Shown: positions 1 through 12,060, numbered from the stretch's first letter. The stretch: 64,000 nucleotides of DNA from Roridomyces roridus (GCA_029378245.1 JARKIF010000004.1:620001-684000); one strand, 5' to 3'. Translations and numbers: made by a program. Notes: generated by a model from the letters alone, not told the origin.

Positions 1-3000
1 GGGTGAGGTAGGGTGGGTAGTACGCCTCGATCCTCATTTCCTCGGGGAAGTTGGGCGTCTGTGGATCCGAGCCCGAAACCAACACTCGAGCATCGGGCAG
101 AAGGATTGCCTCGGAGTGGTACAACCGCGCGACGATGGTCGTGTTGAGGATTGAGATTCTTTGTCCCACGGGCTGCGCGGGATCGTAGAGAAGTGCGACC
201 AGGTTGGGATCGCTAGCTAATCCGAAACCGGCCACGCCTTGGTGTGCGCCGTTGAGAAGGAGATACGTTCCATCGGGAAGGGGAGCCATGCATGGCATCA
301 CGCGCTGCGAAGGCATACTAGAAATATTTTAGCACGAGTCTAGAAGGGGGTTGAAAATCCTATCTCACCGCTCCAAAGTCCAAGTCGGGGAAGGTCCTTC
401 CGGTTCAATCGAGACGCAGTTGTCGACGGCGATACCGGCACCGAAGCCGCTTCCACCGCACGCCATGATACGGACGGGGTCCGTATACGGGGCGTGTTGG
501 GGGAATATCACCGCAGCCCCTTCAAGTGGGTACGTCCGTCCAGCGAGGAAATTGTTGACAGATCCAGGAATGTTGGGGAGTTGAATTACAGTGTCGAACG
601 TGGTTGGGTTCAGAATGCGGGCTTCGTTGTAGTAGATGACGAAGATGTTACCGCTAGGCAACACAAAGACGAAGGGGTACAAATTATACTAGACGGCAAA
701 TTCAACATTCAGTCAAAATGAAAAGCGAGTGGCACGTACAGGGTCCGTGCGCTCCAACCAATCCAGGTCGATGACTGTATCCCCCCCCGCAGGTTTCGGC
801 AGGATCTCCAAGTTGGGCTGTGGCGAGGCGTTGCTTCCTGTCTCACCTCCAATGACGAGCACAGATCCGTTGGCGAGAACCGCAGCAGCTGAAAAGGTTC
901 AAGACAATGTATATCAAGTCAAGAAAACTGAACGCACTGGGATACCACCTCTGGCGCTGCAAATGAAGCTCCTGGAAGTTCTCTTGCCAATCATTCGTTC
1001 CATTAACTCCAGCCGTGCCGTCGGGCGTGTACAGCCGGACGCCCTGCGTCGAATCCAAGGACCACCCTCCGACGTTCAGAATCCGACCCCCTTTATCCGG
1101 GAGTGTGACGCTCCCAGAACAAAAGACATCCGACTTGACGTGCATTTCCCTCCATGCGAGGTCGAATTGGTCGACCAGGCTGAGGTCGAGCTCGTAAGCG
1201 CCGGTGGAGTTGTCGAATTCGCTTGTTCCGGATTTTTCTAGGAAGGTGACTTTGCCGTTGACTCCGACTGTTGCAATGAGGGGGACGACAACTCCGGGGA
1301 CTGTCAAACATTCTTTAATGCACTTGAAAGTTGCATAGCGGTGGGGAAAACACACCCAAGAACTGCGAAAAGTCAGTCAAAGAACGAATGAAAGAAAGTT
1401 GGAAAAGCAAACACGCACATCATAGAACCCAGTATTCTCCGGAGTATGCCATACATACGGCGGCGTACCCGTCCACTCGTAATATTGGATCCTGTTCCCA
1501 GCACCACACAAGTGAATCGGATCACCGGGGCAAGGCAAGTTGCAGTCGCTCTCCGGAGCGAAACCAACACCGGCTGATTTCACATCTGAGAGGTCGCCGC
1601 AATCTAAGAGCCATGTCAGTTGTGAACTGGAGTGAGATGTGATGATGGGGAGGGCGTACAGCATTCTTCGCCGTATTCCATACCGCCCACGGTGTACCCT
1701 GTGCATGCATTCAATTACATCCATGCGGGAAAGGAAAGTTCAAACTCACCAAACGCGGCACATTGCCCCAGACACGTCTTCGCAGAATTATTCGTAGGAT
1801 AGATATTCTGCCACGGGATGGCACGGGACCCGACGGCTTCCTAAACGCGAATTAAACTCGACATCGGAGATCAACGGTGTTAAACATACAATTAAACAAC
1901 CTTGATACGTCCACCCACCGAGACTGCTGTCATTTTGCGGGACAGGGACAGGTAAAATTGTGATATTCTTGGTGGTTGCGTAGACGCTCATGCGGTTTCC
2001 GGCGCCACACTGTCGACGTCCTCGGGATCAGTCTTCTTTGTTTCGAGGAGCAAAAAGAAAATAATGCGTACTCCTTGGCTGTAGCGAGGTTGAACAAAGA
2101 TTAACACGGATGGGTAAAAATATAGACGTACGTTGTATTCCCGGCGCATCCCATGTTGCAGTCGGTTTCGGGGGCAGGCACCGCACCGGCGATGAGTTCG
2201 TTTCCGCAGACTAGATGAATGATACGTCAGAGGATGGAATGTTATGCACACGAGCTTGGATAGACATACAGCATTGATCCTATGTCAAAGTTGAATGATT
2301 TGTAGTTGGAAAAGGAAAACCAAAAACAACTGACCGCAAATTCCGCCGCAGCAACTGTGTAATTCTGCGCACGACAAGTGCTCACACACGATTCGATCGT
2401 CAACGTCGCGTTATCGGGTATTTCGTTCTCAACAATTCGACCGTGGGCGTTATCCACGAAGCAACCGACGTAGGTCCATGGTGCTGGGAGGTCTGTGGCT
2501 GTAGCGAGGTTGGTGCCCGTCACTGGAGCTCCACCTCCGTTTCCGCCTCCTCCGCCAACGGGACCAGTGGGTCGGTCGATGCCTGTGTAGTTGTAGAGCG
2601 AAAGTCTGTTTGGGCCGCCGCATCTAAAGGTGAATATCCCACGTGAATCCAAATATTCGCGCGTCCATGAAAGACGCACAATTCAGTACTATCCCCAGCA
2701 CACAACATATTACAATCCCCCACCGGCGTCTGCGCAGAGCCCGCCCCAATGGCAGTGGCGCAATAACACTCATCGGCGTATTCAGACCCGCTATACGGGT
2801 AACCCGCTGTGAAGCACGTGGCGGTACATGCTTCAAGGGTGAATGGGGCTGGGACTTGCATGCCGTTGGGGAGTGCACGGACGCCGTTGACGTTGTCGCT
2901 GGAATCGCAGTCAGATAGATCGAATGGGAATGTATGAGGAAGGGAGAGCGCGAGGAAGCAAACGCACCTGAAACACCCGAGAGACGTCCAGTTACCGATC

Positions 3001-3728
3001 TTAGCCGGGATGCTGGGCTGCGGAGGCGGCTGGGCACCGCTCCAGAAGACGTTCAGGCGGTTCCCAGCTCCGCACGTCTCGGCTGAGTTGCCCGTGCACG
3101 CCATGTTGCAGTCGGTGAGAGGGGCAGGGACGTTGTTGTTTTCGATAAAGTTGTCGCAGTCTGGTTGGGATTGGTTTGGTTGAATTTCGATCGGGAGGGC
3201 AAGGAAACGTGAACGTACAGCATTCTTGCTGAAAGTAATCTGAGAACGGTGCATAGAGAAGCAGGGAATCACTCACAGCGAATTCGATGCCAGCGAAAAT
3301 GAAACTCTTGGCGTCGCAGAAGTTAATGCAGCTCTAAAGCAGGTAAGGCATGCTGCATCCCATCCACCTTTGAGAGTATAGGCGCACCTCAACGGTCATG
3401 CCCGTGGTATTAGTGAAGCTAGCTCCGGCGAGAGTACGCCCTCCAGGCTGGTTATCACTGTGCATTTCATTTCATTAGATATACGCTTTTCATTCACAAC
3501 TAGCACTTACGTGTAACAGCCTTTCGAGGTCCAGTTGCCGGGAAGCTTAGTGGGGACCGACTGTCGTCGATGAGCTGGAACTAAACGAATGTGGTTGCTA
3601 GAAGCAGAGCATGACTAGAGAGCGGGTGGGTGGTCAGGCCATGTTGAGTAGCGTGCACGGTGAATGCAAGAGCTCACATGAATGAGAGGGAGCAACAGAG
3701 CCCCAATAATGGCGCGCGGAGGAGCCAT
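1..3728 (-). CDS. WSC-domain copper radical oxidase (glyoxal oxidase-like, AA5), 3' part outside window
   Basis: Secreted copper radical oxidase that should oxidise aldehydes or alcohols to acids with release of H2O2, a known partner of peroxidase-based lignocellulose decay. The start at 3728 gives a 17-residue first exon (MAPPRAIIGALLLPLIH, signal-peptide-like) ending at a GTGAGC donor; exon 2 is 3580-3511. Four WSC modules follow (about 3540-3000, 3000-2600, 2500-2000 and 1960-1380), each with the GNWTSxGCY start and a CNMxCxGN...CGxxNRL end. The catalytic beta-propeller runs from about 1303 to the window edge. Visible active-site residues are Cys in FCSGSVTLPD and Tyr in RWYPT (the Cys-Tyr radical cofactor) and Tyr-His in RLYHSEA (copper ligands). 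The last His ligand and the C-terminal domain lie beyond base 1. Many short introns are present, for example within the RWYP/TAA junction. Repeated N-terminal WSC domains match the CRO3-5 type rather than plain glyoxal oxidase. The substrate cannot be told. Confidence 0.9.
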
Positions 3729-3765
3729 GGGTGAGGAGATGCGTTGGCTCTGACGGGGGAGGGGG

Positions 3766-3774
3766 CCTTTATAG
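3766..3774 (-). promoter_or_regulatory. TATA box of the WSC copper radical oxidase
   Basis: CTATAAAGG on the minus strand lies about 38 bases upstream of the start codon at 3728. The same element and spacing are kept in the duplicated copy at 10529-10539, which supports it as the real promoter core. Confidence 0.65.
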
Positions 3775-5203
3775 CACTGGGCGTGGAGATCTGCGATTCG
3801 AGATGGGTGAAGGGTGCCAACCTCCGTACGGAGAAATAGCCAGGACCAAACCCGGCCAGGGGGAAATGCCGTCCTTACATCCGATCAGCGGCAACTCCAG
3901 CGCGCTGGAGTTGGTTGCGGTCCCGCATGGCTAGCATGGCAGGAGGCTGCGGTAAGACGGCGCTGAACACAACATAAGGCATAAGGTAGGCCTCCTTACC
4001 AGGGGCAATCATCTGTCCGGAACCATTCACCGAATGACGGGACCTGCCAGAGGACAAGATTCATGAATGAAACAGGTAATGGCGAGATAGGTGGCCTATA
4101 TTAAAGATCGACGCTTGACGGACCGCATGGACGCTGAGTGAGTGAAATTCAGACTACGAGGAAGAGTTGGAAGACGCCAAAATACCATGCGGAGTCCGGA
4201 CTCAGTCGGTGGTCATAAAAATTTGTTGGAAGCCGAGAACCGAGATCATGTCTATCTGGGCCCAGAAAAACATCATGACGGCGAGGAACACGGAGGTTCG
4301 ACAGACATTGGACATCGAGAAACGGTGTGGTGACAGATGGCGGGTATGGTTTGGGTATGGTCGGATCTCGTGCCGACGGAATTACTCCAAATTCGACAAG
4401 GGCACAGCGATGACATAGGTAGGGCGGTGGCCCAATGTAGCGCCACTCCTTGAGGGAAGTGGACTGGCTGTTGATGCCCGCGCCGCTGCCAGCATTGGTC
4501 GCAAAAAGTGGGGTCCCGAATTCCGATGGGGTCGCAATACAAGTCGATGACAAGTGGAAGACACCGATTAGCCCAGTCCTCGGTAGAATGTATCTCGGCC
4601 AGAACATTCGTGGGAGAGATAAGAGAAGCAGACCGAAATCCCGCATCCATGTGCCTCACGAATGACAAGACAGGCTTCTTCCCCTCGAACAAAGGGCGGG
4701 ATGTGATACAATCTCGGATAGCTGATTGTCTCCCATTCCTGCTGTCAAATAGTCCCCACAACCGGCGTGTCCGATGTCGCAGAGAGGAATGAGCAAGCTT
4801 GGTAATACAAAGGCGGTGCCCAATCAATGGCAATCATGATGGCATCAATCAATCTCTCGCTCTTTCCTGTCCTCATCGACCACACAGACGTACTGTCCTC
4901 GTAAGATCGCCGCTCGTACGCATCCGAGGTGTGGTTCTGCTTTTCTTCGCTCGCAAGTATGTCCGCTCTACATACCTCGCCAGTGCCACAGAGCTTCTCT
5001 CGCAAACCCAAGCTTCCCCGTCGGAAATTATGAACGGCCGCACCCGTTGAGATCGCCCATGCCATGACTGCTCTCTGTCTGCGTCCCTTCCCGAATCCCT
5101 ATTAGTACCAGGCCATCGCCAAGCCTCCCCCTATGCGACGCTTGTAACTTGTTCAATGAACAGGTAGAATGCTGATCTTCGTTCTTAATGTCTACCCGCC
5201 AGC
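3775..5203. other. Upstream region of the oxidase; no gene seen
   Basis: No coding region is supported. Patches around 3845-3905 and 4955-5110 match the upstream region of the truncated oxidase copy (10565-10640 and 10678-10850). About 1 kb between them (roughly 3905-4950) has no counterpart there, so it is either an insertion here or a deletion in the other copy. No terminal repeats are obvious at its edges. Confidence 0.5.
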
Positions 5204-5211
5204 GGGTGGCC

Positions 5212-5591
5212 TAGTGCTGGGGATGTATTGATTACGTATGATACCAAGTGGTATGATACACGATTCGATACATACGATACATGGCCAGGATGAAGGACTG
5301 CCGTGTATCAAATGTATCAGATACCTCTGGGTTCCGGTTCGACCATGCAGAGAGAAGAGAACAGGGTGAAATCATCGTGAGCTGGATCATTTGGCATGTA
5401 TTCCGCTCCGAATCTGGGCGTTTGAGACGGAAAAAAATCACGCCGAGCGCCGGCAGAGCGAAAATTACCATATTAGGCGGTGGCTGTACGCCATCAATAC
5501 GCGATCAATACATACGATACATACGATACAGGAGGCCCGGGGGCTTTGATACATACCATACAGGGCCAAATCGAACCCATCCCCAGCACTA
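5212..5591. mobile_element. hAT-like MITE M1 (380 bp)
   Basis: Perfect 14-bp terminal inverted repeats TAGTGCTGGGGATG, flanked by an exact 8-bp target duplication GGGTGGCC (5204-5211 and 5592-5599). The length of the target duplication and the TAGTG terminus are hAT hallmarks. The subterminal parts are built from GATACATAC / GTATGATAC words repeated on both sides. No transposase is encoded; at 380 bp it is non-autonomous. Confidence 0.85.
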
Positions 5592-5824
5592 GGGTGGCCA
5601 TGGCGAGTGGCCATGGGACGTTGACGTCCACAACGCGGATCTTGGGTGCCACGGGATGTAAAGCTGCCAATGGCACGCTACACGTCTTTTGTTCTCCAGT
5701 GCTTCAGCTTACATAGAGGGACCGGCCAAACATGGGGTGAGACTCCCGGTGAGTTGGGGATTGAATGGAAGTCTTGGTCCGGAAGATAGCAAAAAAAAAA
5801 AAAATGATGACGATTCCAGAATAT

Positions 5825-5904
5825 GGCCTCTGGGTGGATTCGAACCACTGAGTCGCCCACTCACCATGCAACTGGAATGAATTCAATCTTGCTGCATAAA
5901 GACC
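5825..5904 (-). repeat. tRNA-like (SINE-type or decayed tRNA) sequence 1
   Basis: On the minus strand a tRNA-like sequence runs from GGTCTTT to AGAGGCC, which can pair as an acceptor stem, with a good T-arm/B-box (GTGGTTCGAATCCAC). A run of 13 T (A13 at 5791-5803 on the plus strand) follows about 20 bases downstream, as in a Pol III terminator. No convincing anticodon stem can be folded, so I do not call a working tRNA. It is clearly homologous to the sequence at 7374-7475. Confidence 0.5.
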
Positions 5905-7373
5905 ATGCATATGTCAGCTACAATTACTGAGTTGACTCACTGAGGATGGTGAAACGGTGCACTAGGGTGCGGCCGTGAAATAGAAACTCTGAGTAGTATC
6001 GAATGTAGTGAGATAACTCAACCACAAACTCAACCACTAATCAATCTAAATCTCAACCAATCCAATGCTCGTGTGTGTGTGTTCGGGGTAGTAGGACAGG
6101 CGTCTCGTCCGTCAAAACCTCGGTACAACGTCAAAGGTAACTCTCGGGGGTTCAAGCTCGTCGTGTCCGAACGCGCAGTCTCAAGCTAACTAGCCGGGGC
6201 TCAGTCAAACTCTGGTCTCTAGGTTGTGTTCTGAGCAATTTATTGTCCGCACTGGTCTCACAGATTGGAGGGGTAAAATCTACTACTGTACATGCTGTTT
6301 TGCTATGGCTTTTATACATTTTGCGGACTGAAGAATATATATGGTATCTGTGATGCCAAGGCCTCGTCTGGCCAATGGCATAGCTCTCATTCCTCTTTCT
6401 GATCAGTTCGTCAGGATTGCGTGCTTGATGCCTCAGTCAGCCGTCGATCCTCACGTGCTGCCGGAAGTTCCAGAACGCTCCATCGGTTTATCTCTTTCCC
6501 TCTCAGACTGGCCGGAGGTTTCCTTCTGCCTTAGATGCCTGAACCAGTCTGCCGGGGGCTTGCTAGGCAGGTAATCAACCCGCCCGAGCCTCATCATCGA
6601 TAATTGTGTCTCGGTTGGCTTTGGAGCCGGTGATGCCGGAAGTCGGCACTCGCGGCTTGTCAAACTTCTCTTTCTCAGTATCTCTGATATGTCTCCGGCA
6701 GACGTTTCCTGACGTCCGGCCCCTACGTGCGTGCCTGAATGGTTGGGTAATGCAACATTCGTAATAGTCTGGTCTGATCTCCCCGGGTTCAACTCCCGGT
6801 GAGTACGGTTCGAGTATTGTCTCTGTTGGTAGGTGGGACGGGCAGTCCCTTCTGATCCTCTTGGTTACTCTCGGGCAGTAGTACACAGTCGTCAACTAAT
6901 TCCCAAAGCCCTTGAGTTTAATACACTGCCCCGAGGCGGACATGTACCCTCAACATTGATGTTATGCCTCACTGTTCCCGGGACTTGCTTGTAAGCTGGA
7001 AACACGATATTTCGTAAATTCCCGGCGTGCAAAAGTACACTGCTTATCAGATGGAAATCCCCCCTCCAACCAGGCAAGTTGAAAGTTTGTCCACGGTTTA
7101 AATCGGCATCAATGCGCAGCATTATACTCTCCCATTTGCTTCAGTCTGTTGAGGAATGCCGGGGCCTGGCCTGCGTGGCTGGTCATTTGCCACTGGCACC
7201 AAAGAGCCTTCCGCAAATCAAAAATCCGCAGCCAAATTTGCTCTTCGTCCCTGGTCATGGGTCATGCACAGGTCGTCCTGGTTCTCAGCGCCGTCTAGGA
7301 TATACATTGAACAAACTCAAATCAACTTGAAAACAGAAAAGAAAGGTGCCCAAGGTTCAATGACCGCGCTTAT
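5905..7373. other. Repeat-rich intergenic DNA; no gene seen
   Basis: No supported gene. A B-box-like GGGTTCAACTCCC with a 5-bp stem lies at about 6787-6800, but no anticodon arm can be made from its surroundings. A block around 7180-7270 resembles 7690-7830 and 8165-8220 and so belongs to the local repeat family. Confidence 0.4.
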
Positions 7374-7475
7374 GGTCTCCGGGTGGACTCGAACCACGGG
7401 CCATCCCTCTCATTGATTTCAGGGGTTTCGCCAAGCAATGTAACGGAGCGAGTTCAATCTTACTCCACGAAGACC
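7374..7475 (-). repeat. tRNA-like (SINE-type or decayed tRNA) sequence 2
   Basis: Minus-strand GGTCTTC...GGAGACC pair over seven positions. The internal segment GAGT-AAGATTGA-ACTC makes a plausible D-arm and GTGGTTCGAGTCCAC a good T-arm/B-box. The anticodon stem does not close and the interval between D- and T-arms is too long for an ordinary tRNA, so an intron-bearing, decayed or SINE-type tRNA is more likely. It aligns with the copy at 5825-5904. Confidence 0.5.
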
Positions 7476-7787
7476 GTGGCAGTTCTCGCCGACGAGATCG
7501 AGAGGCAGTCAAGCACACTTATCACACAAACCTTGATTTGCAACTGTAACCCAGTCGGCGGCCGAATAGTGGTAAATACCATTTCAACCACACTGCAGGC
7601 AAATTGGCTTGGTCATTACGCTCGTTCATTTACATTATATTCAGGAACGACGCAATCGGGGGCCTGGTTGGAAACTTTAGGTGTTCAATCACAGCAACCA
7701 AAGAGACTTCCGTCATCAATGATCCGCAGTCGAGTTTACTTGCTTGCATCGTCAATCAAACTAGAGTCTGGCTACGTGAGACTAAGG

Positions 7788-8915
7788 TTACTTCCTCACC
7801 GTCCCTGGTCCCGGTCATGCTCATTCATAACGCCCATGCGCATTTACTAAATTACTTGTCACCGTGGTGTATTTCCGCCTCACGCGTGCCTTGGTCCGTC
7901 CCGAGCCCCGGGTTGTATGAACGTTGACGTTGAATGCAGCGGGCACAACCTTGTCGTATTTAGAGGAGCCCGCATGCCACGCCGGTAGCCCGCTTTGAAC
8001 TTTGTACAAACTCAAGTAGTCTTCCAAACACGAAGCAGAATCAAGACAATTTACAAAACATCCGTGCGATCGAAAACCCTCAAGTCTTCCGCTGGATTCG
8101 AACCAGGTTGTTGCTTGAGCGAGAAAGACTGGTATGTGTAGTGTTCACTAAGGGGGTAGTCTGCTTCTTCGCCGTCCCTGGTCCCGGTCGACGTAATGCT
8201 CATTCATGACGCCCATGCATATTTCCGTGTCAGTCTGTCCGCCGCACGCGTGCCTTCGTCCGTCCGTCCCGAGCCCCGGGCTGTATGAACGTTGCAGATG
8301 TCGTTCGCATGCAGCGGCACAACCTGAGACCTGAGGCAATTCGCGGTGTTTCGAGAGACCCGCATGTGTCGGTGACCCACCTTGAATTGCAAAACATTAC
8401 ACTTTAATCGAAAAATCTGTATGAACCCGAAAACTCCCAAGTCTTCCGCTGGATTCAAACCAGGTACCACTAGGGTGCTGTTTTTAAGTCTGGTTTGCAA
8501 ACCGGTTTATAAACCGGTGTTTATAAACCCGGTTTATAATTTTTTTGGCTGGACGAACGGTTTTTAAACCGGATGACCTGAGCCTCCCACTCGGCAATCA
8601 GTCGGCTTCATCCCATCCTGCCATTGTCCGTCGCCGTCTGGGGCTCTCCGAGGCTTTCTCTGAGCCACCTTGACCACTTCGAACAAAAACGCGGTACCGA
8701 GGCCCAAAAAACTCGTGAAACCTTCGAAAAGGTGCAGTCACATGATTTCTGCCTGTCGTTTATAAACCGGTTTATAAACGCCCTGTTTACAAACCAGGTT
8801 TGTAAACCGGTTTTTAAGGGTCTGGGAATTAAAAACAGCACCCTAGGTACCACATACCTGCGTTTAGCTGGGATATAAGTGTGCACCAGGAAAAATGGTA
8901 CCTGTAGTGTGCATT
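7788..8915. repeat. Tandem duplication of a roughly 380-bp unit, each with a tRNA-like B-box
   Basis: Unit 1 (about 7788-8160) and unit 2 (about 8165-8915) share CCGTCCCTGGTCCCGGTC, a GAGCCCCGGG(T/C)TGTATGAACG block and, near the end, CTTCCGCTGGATTC(G/A)AACCAGG, which is a B-box read on the minus strand. In unit 1 that B-box sits in a mini tRNA-like hairpin (AGTCTTT / GAAGACT). Unit 2 was later split by the MITE at 8471-8845. A third, weaker relative lies at 7180-7270. Confidence 0.6.
8471..8845. mobile_element. hAT-like MITE M2 (375 bp)
   Basis: Perfect 17-bp terminal inverted repeats TAGGGTGCTGTTTTTAA, flanked by an exact 8-bp target duplication GGTACCAC (8463-8470 and 8846-8853). Both ends are packed with overlapping AAACCGG, TTTATAAA and GGTTTGTAAACC palindromes. 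The interior is unique and non-coding. It is inserted in the second unit of the 7.8-8.9 kb tandem duplication, so it is younger than that duplication. Confidence 0.9.
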
Positions 8916-9269
8916 AGATGAGCAGGGGGGTGTATGTAATCATGTCCGAGTCCAAAGCGGTAAAGCCTGTTTGGATCATATGCATGTTGAGAGAATCGAG
9001 GGCGGGCCCGGGATCCGCGGACAGGCGCCGCCGAGCCGCACACGGGTTTCCGGTGCGGCGGGCTCCGTTGCATTCACAGCCACCATCACACCTTGTTTTC
9101 TTGCCCCACCCTGAGAAAGAGCTCGCTTTTCCATGTCTCGCTGACAAGAGTAACAAGAAATATACCACCGGTTGAACGGCGGTGAGCACTGGTCTCAAGC
9201 CGTGCTAGATTCGTTATACAGGTATGTTACACCAAACATCAGATTGAACTGTAAGGAATCAGTTCTTGC

Positions 9270-10492
9270 CGTTGCCGTTTCCGCCCCGAATGGGACCCGT
9301 AGGCCGGTCGCTGCCCGTGTAGTTGACATCGAAAGTATGTTCGGGCCGCCGCATCTAGAAAACGTCAGTCAATCCATGCATGCATCCAACCACTCGTTCA
9401 TGAAAGACGCACAATTCAGAACTATCACCAGCACACAACATATCACAATCCCCCACTGGCATCTGCACAGCGCCCGCCTCAATCTGCGTCCCACAATAAC
9501 ACTCATTGGAGTATTCAGACCCGCTGTACGGGTACCCCTCTACGAAGCATGCTGTGGTACAGGTTTCGAGAGTGAGCTGGCCTCGTACTGACTGGCCGAC
9601 GCTGAGTGTGCGGCCGGCGCCGTTGACGTTGTCGCTGGTAGTGTAATGAAATCGTCGTGAGATGAGTTGAATATATGCCTGGTAGAGGGAGGGAGGGAGG
9701 GAGAAAGGAACGCACCCATAACACCCAACAGAAGTCCAGTTACCGATCTTGGCCGGGATGCTGGGTAGCAGAGGCGGCTGGGTACCACTCCAGAAGACGT
9801 TGAGACGGTTCCCAGCTCCACACATCTCGGCTGAGTTGCCCGTGCACGCCATGTTGCAATCGGTGAGAGGGGCGGGGACGCCGTTGATTTCGATAAAGTC
9901 GCCGCAGTCTGTGGGTTGGTTCGGCTGATTTTCGATTGGGAGGGAAAGGAAACGGGAGCGTACGGCATTCACTCTGAAAGTAGTTTGAGAAGGGCACATA
10001 GAGAATCAAGCAGGAGAATTGCTCACAGAGTATTCGACGCCAGCGAAAATGAAACTCTCGGTGTCGCAGAAGTTAACGCAGCTCTACAAACCAGGTAGCT
10101 AAGCATCGATTTTGAATAAAACGCAATATACGCACCTCGACGGTCATGCCCGGGCCCGTCGTATCAGTGTAGCTACCTCCGGTGAGCGTACGCGCTCCAG
10201 GGTTATCGCTGGGCATCTCATTTCATTAGATGTTATGCTTTTTCACTCACAGCTATATAGTACTCACGTGTAACAGCCTATTGAATATTGAGGTCCAGTT
10301 GCCGGGAAGCTTTGTGGGGACGGACTGTTGTCGAAGAGCTGCGACTAAACCAATGTCATTGCTAGAAGCAGAGCCTGACTAGAGGGTCCGTGGGTGGTCA
10401 GACATGTCGAGGAGCGTACATTATCGCACCCAAAGACTCACATAAATGAAAGGGAGCAACAGAGCCCCAATAATAGCGCGCGGAGGAACCAT
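9270..10492 (-). pseudogene. Truncated, frameshifted copy of the WSC copper radical oxidase
   Basis: Starts at 10492 with MVPPRAIIGALLLPFIY and a GTGAGT donor, almost the same as the first exon of the gene at 1-3728. WSC1 and WSC2 exons follow with matching intron positions. In exon 2, where the intact gene reads ACCTCGAAAGGCTG, this copy reads ACCTCAATATTCAATAGGCTG, a net 7-nt gain that shifts the frame before the first WSC cysteine. Homology stops near 9270, after WSC2, so WSC3, WSC4 and the whole catalytic propeller are missing. The promoter core is also copied (TATAAAGG at 10529-10539). It cannot make an oxidase; a short secreted WSC peptide is possible only with other splicing. Confidence 0.85.
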
Positions 10493-10528
10493 GGGTGAGC
10501 AGATGCGTTGGCTCTGAAGGGCGAGGGT

Positions 10529-10539
10529 ACCTTTATAAC
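10529..10539 (-). promoter_or_regulatory. TATA box copied with the oxidase pseudogene
   Basis: GTTATAAAGGT on the minus strand sits about 37 bases upstream of the pseudogene start, matching the spacing at the intact gene. Confidence 0.5.
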
Positions 10540-12060
10540 ACTGGGCGCAATTCCATACCAACCAGACGAAACCCGGCCAGAAGGAATGCCTTCTACGTCC
10601 GATCCGCGGCAGCTACAGTGCGCTGGTTGAGCGCACTAGTGACGGAAGTTGGGACTGCAACCGAGTTGTCCGCCCAAGTAATGTCCGCTCTAGATACCTG
10701 CCCCTTCTCACCACCGGGATTTTTTCACAAATCCAAGCTTCCCAGCGTCGGAAATTTTGAAAGGAAAGACCGCACTCATAGAGAAAGATCTACTTGTCTG
10801 TCAGACTCCGAGTCCCGTCCCGAATCGGCGGCGAATCCCTACCAGGGCGTCATCCGACCACTCTATGCCACGATTATTGAACAGGCAGCACCAGATCCTG
10901 AGGGAGCGAGGCATCGCGCATCCCAATTAGCGTTCAACCACTCATAAGAATAGATCGCGATGCATCGCACTCGAGCCCATTCCTCTAACAACGGTGCCTC
11001 GATTCGTTGGCTGAGTTCTACCGTGGGGCATGGGGATTCTCATGGGATCTGCGCAATAGGGCTTGGAAGGCGGATGGAGGTCCAGGGGCGAAGGTGTATT
11101 TATACTTGCTTTGTACACCGGGATAACTCCTGGAAACCGGCGTTCGTTATTCGGACCGTGCCGTGTAATACTACCTACCTACCTACCTACCTCTTCCGGC
11201 CAGTCAACTTCCGCGCGCGGCCGTTGCTCACCGTCGATGGCACATTGTCCTCGCTCCCTCGTCGTTGCTGGTCCCTGCACATCATCCCGTAATGAGCGCT
11301 CTTCCGAAAGGGGAGGTTCGGTTACATATCGTCTCCGGCGTGGAAATGAGGTGGTAGGTGAATGTGCGTCCTGCGCCGGTGTTGGCCGAATCCGCATCGA
11401 TGATATTTTGATTGATCCCTGTTCACACAGCCACCATCACACCTGCTTTTCTCTTGCCCCACTCTTCGGACTCGGACTCTGCTCGCTTGCACTTGCAATC
11501 TCGCGGTCTTACGTGGCTCAGTCTGGTTAAACCGATTGAAGATTACTATCGGAAGCGGAGCCTGAAGAACTAATCGCCGTCTTGGCCCCGTCGGAGTTGG
11601 ATGTGGACTCTGGTCGCTGTTGCCGCTCCCGCGTCCCTCGTCCTACTTGACGATACAGGGTCAAATCTTGGCTGAATTATTCGCCTCCGTCACTTTCGCA
11701 GATACATGCAGCAAGAGGAGCAATCGCTGCTCTGAATTCAGTTGGATGTATCACGGAGATCTACAGTGGACGCACGCCCACCCGTCGACCGAGCGTGGTA
11801 TCTATCGTTTTGTAGATGTGCGTCACCAATAACTCTGGCCGATCTTTCCTGGTCTGACCGCAAGGGGAGCAGAACTACTAACTTGCCCCTCCCAATCCTC
11901 GCTCCTCGACTGGGTGTTCAGTTCTCGTGGCAATTGATGCTGGTACCGACTTGATCAGTGCTCCAAGCACCACTTTGAACTGTAAGTAATCAGCCTCCAG
12001 TGTCGCTAAAGACTAGCAACAGGATCTGCGGCAAAATCCATATCATTGCGTATCGGCCAC
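10540..12060. other. Intergenic DNA with duplicated blocks; no gene seen
   Basis: 10565-10850 is the duplicated upstream region of the oxidase. 11113-11170 carries a dispersed repeat (listed separately), followed by an ACCT microsatellite at about 11171-11192. 11423-11490 resembles 9070-9130 and 11965-12000 resembles 9226-9260, so short flanks are shared on both sides of the oxidase pseudogene. No coding region is supported. Confidence 0.5.
11113..11170 (-). repeat. Dispersed repeat R1, copy 1
   Basis: Read on the minus strand this matches 25075-25135: ACACGGCACGGTCC, then CGCCGG, then CCAGGA(G/A)TTATCCCGGTGTAC. Both copies adjoin a short tandem repeat, ACCT here and GGAA at 25.05 kb. Translated, both give VHRDNSW-PAF...TVPC, which may mean a fragment of a once-coding element, but I cannot name it. 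Confidence 0.6.

Noticed and set aside
5825..7475. Two tRNA genes
   Set aside because: Acceptor and T-arms are good, but no anticodon stem closes in either. I list them as tRNA-like repeats only.
10495..10947. 150-codon plus-strand open frame upstream of the oxidase pseudogene
   Set aside because: It lies in the duplicated promoter region on the opposite strand, and the matching region at 3.7-5.1 kb has no such frame.
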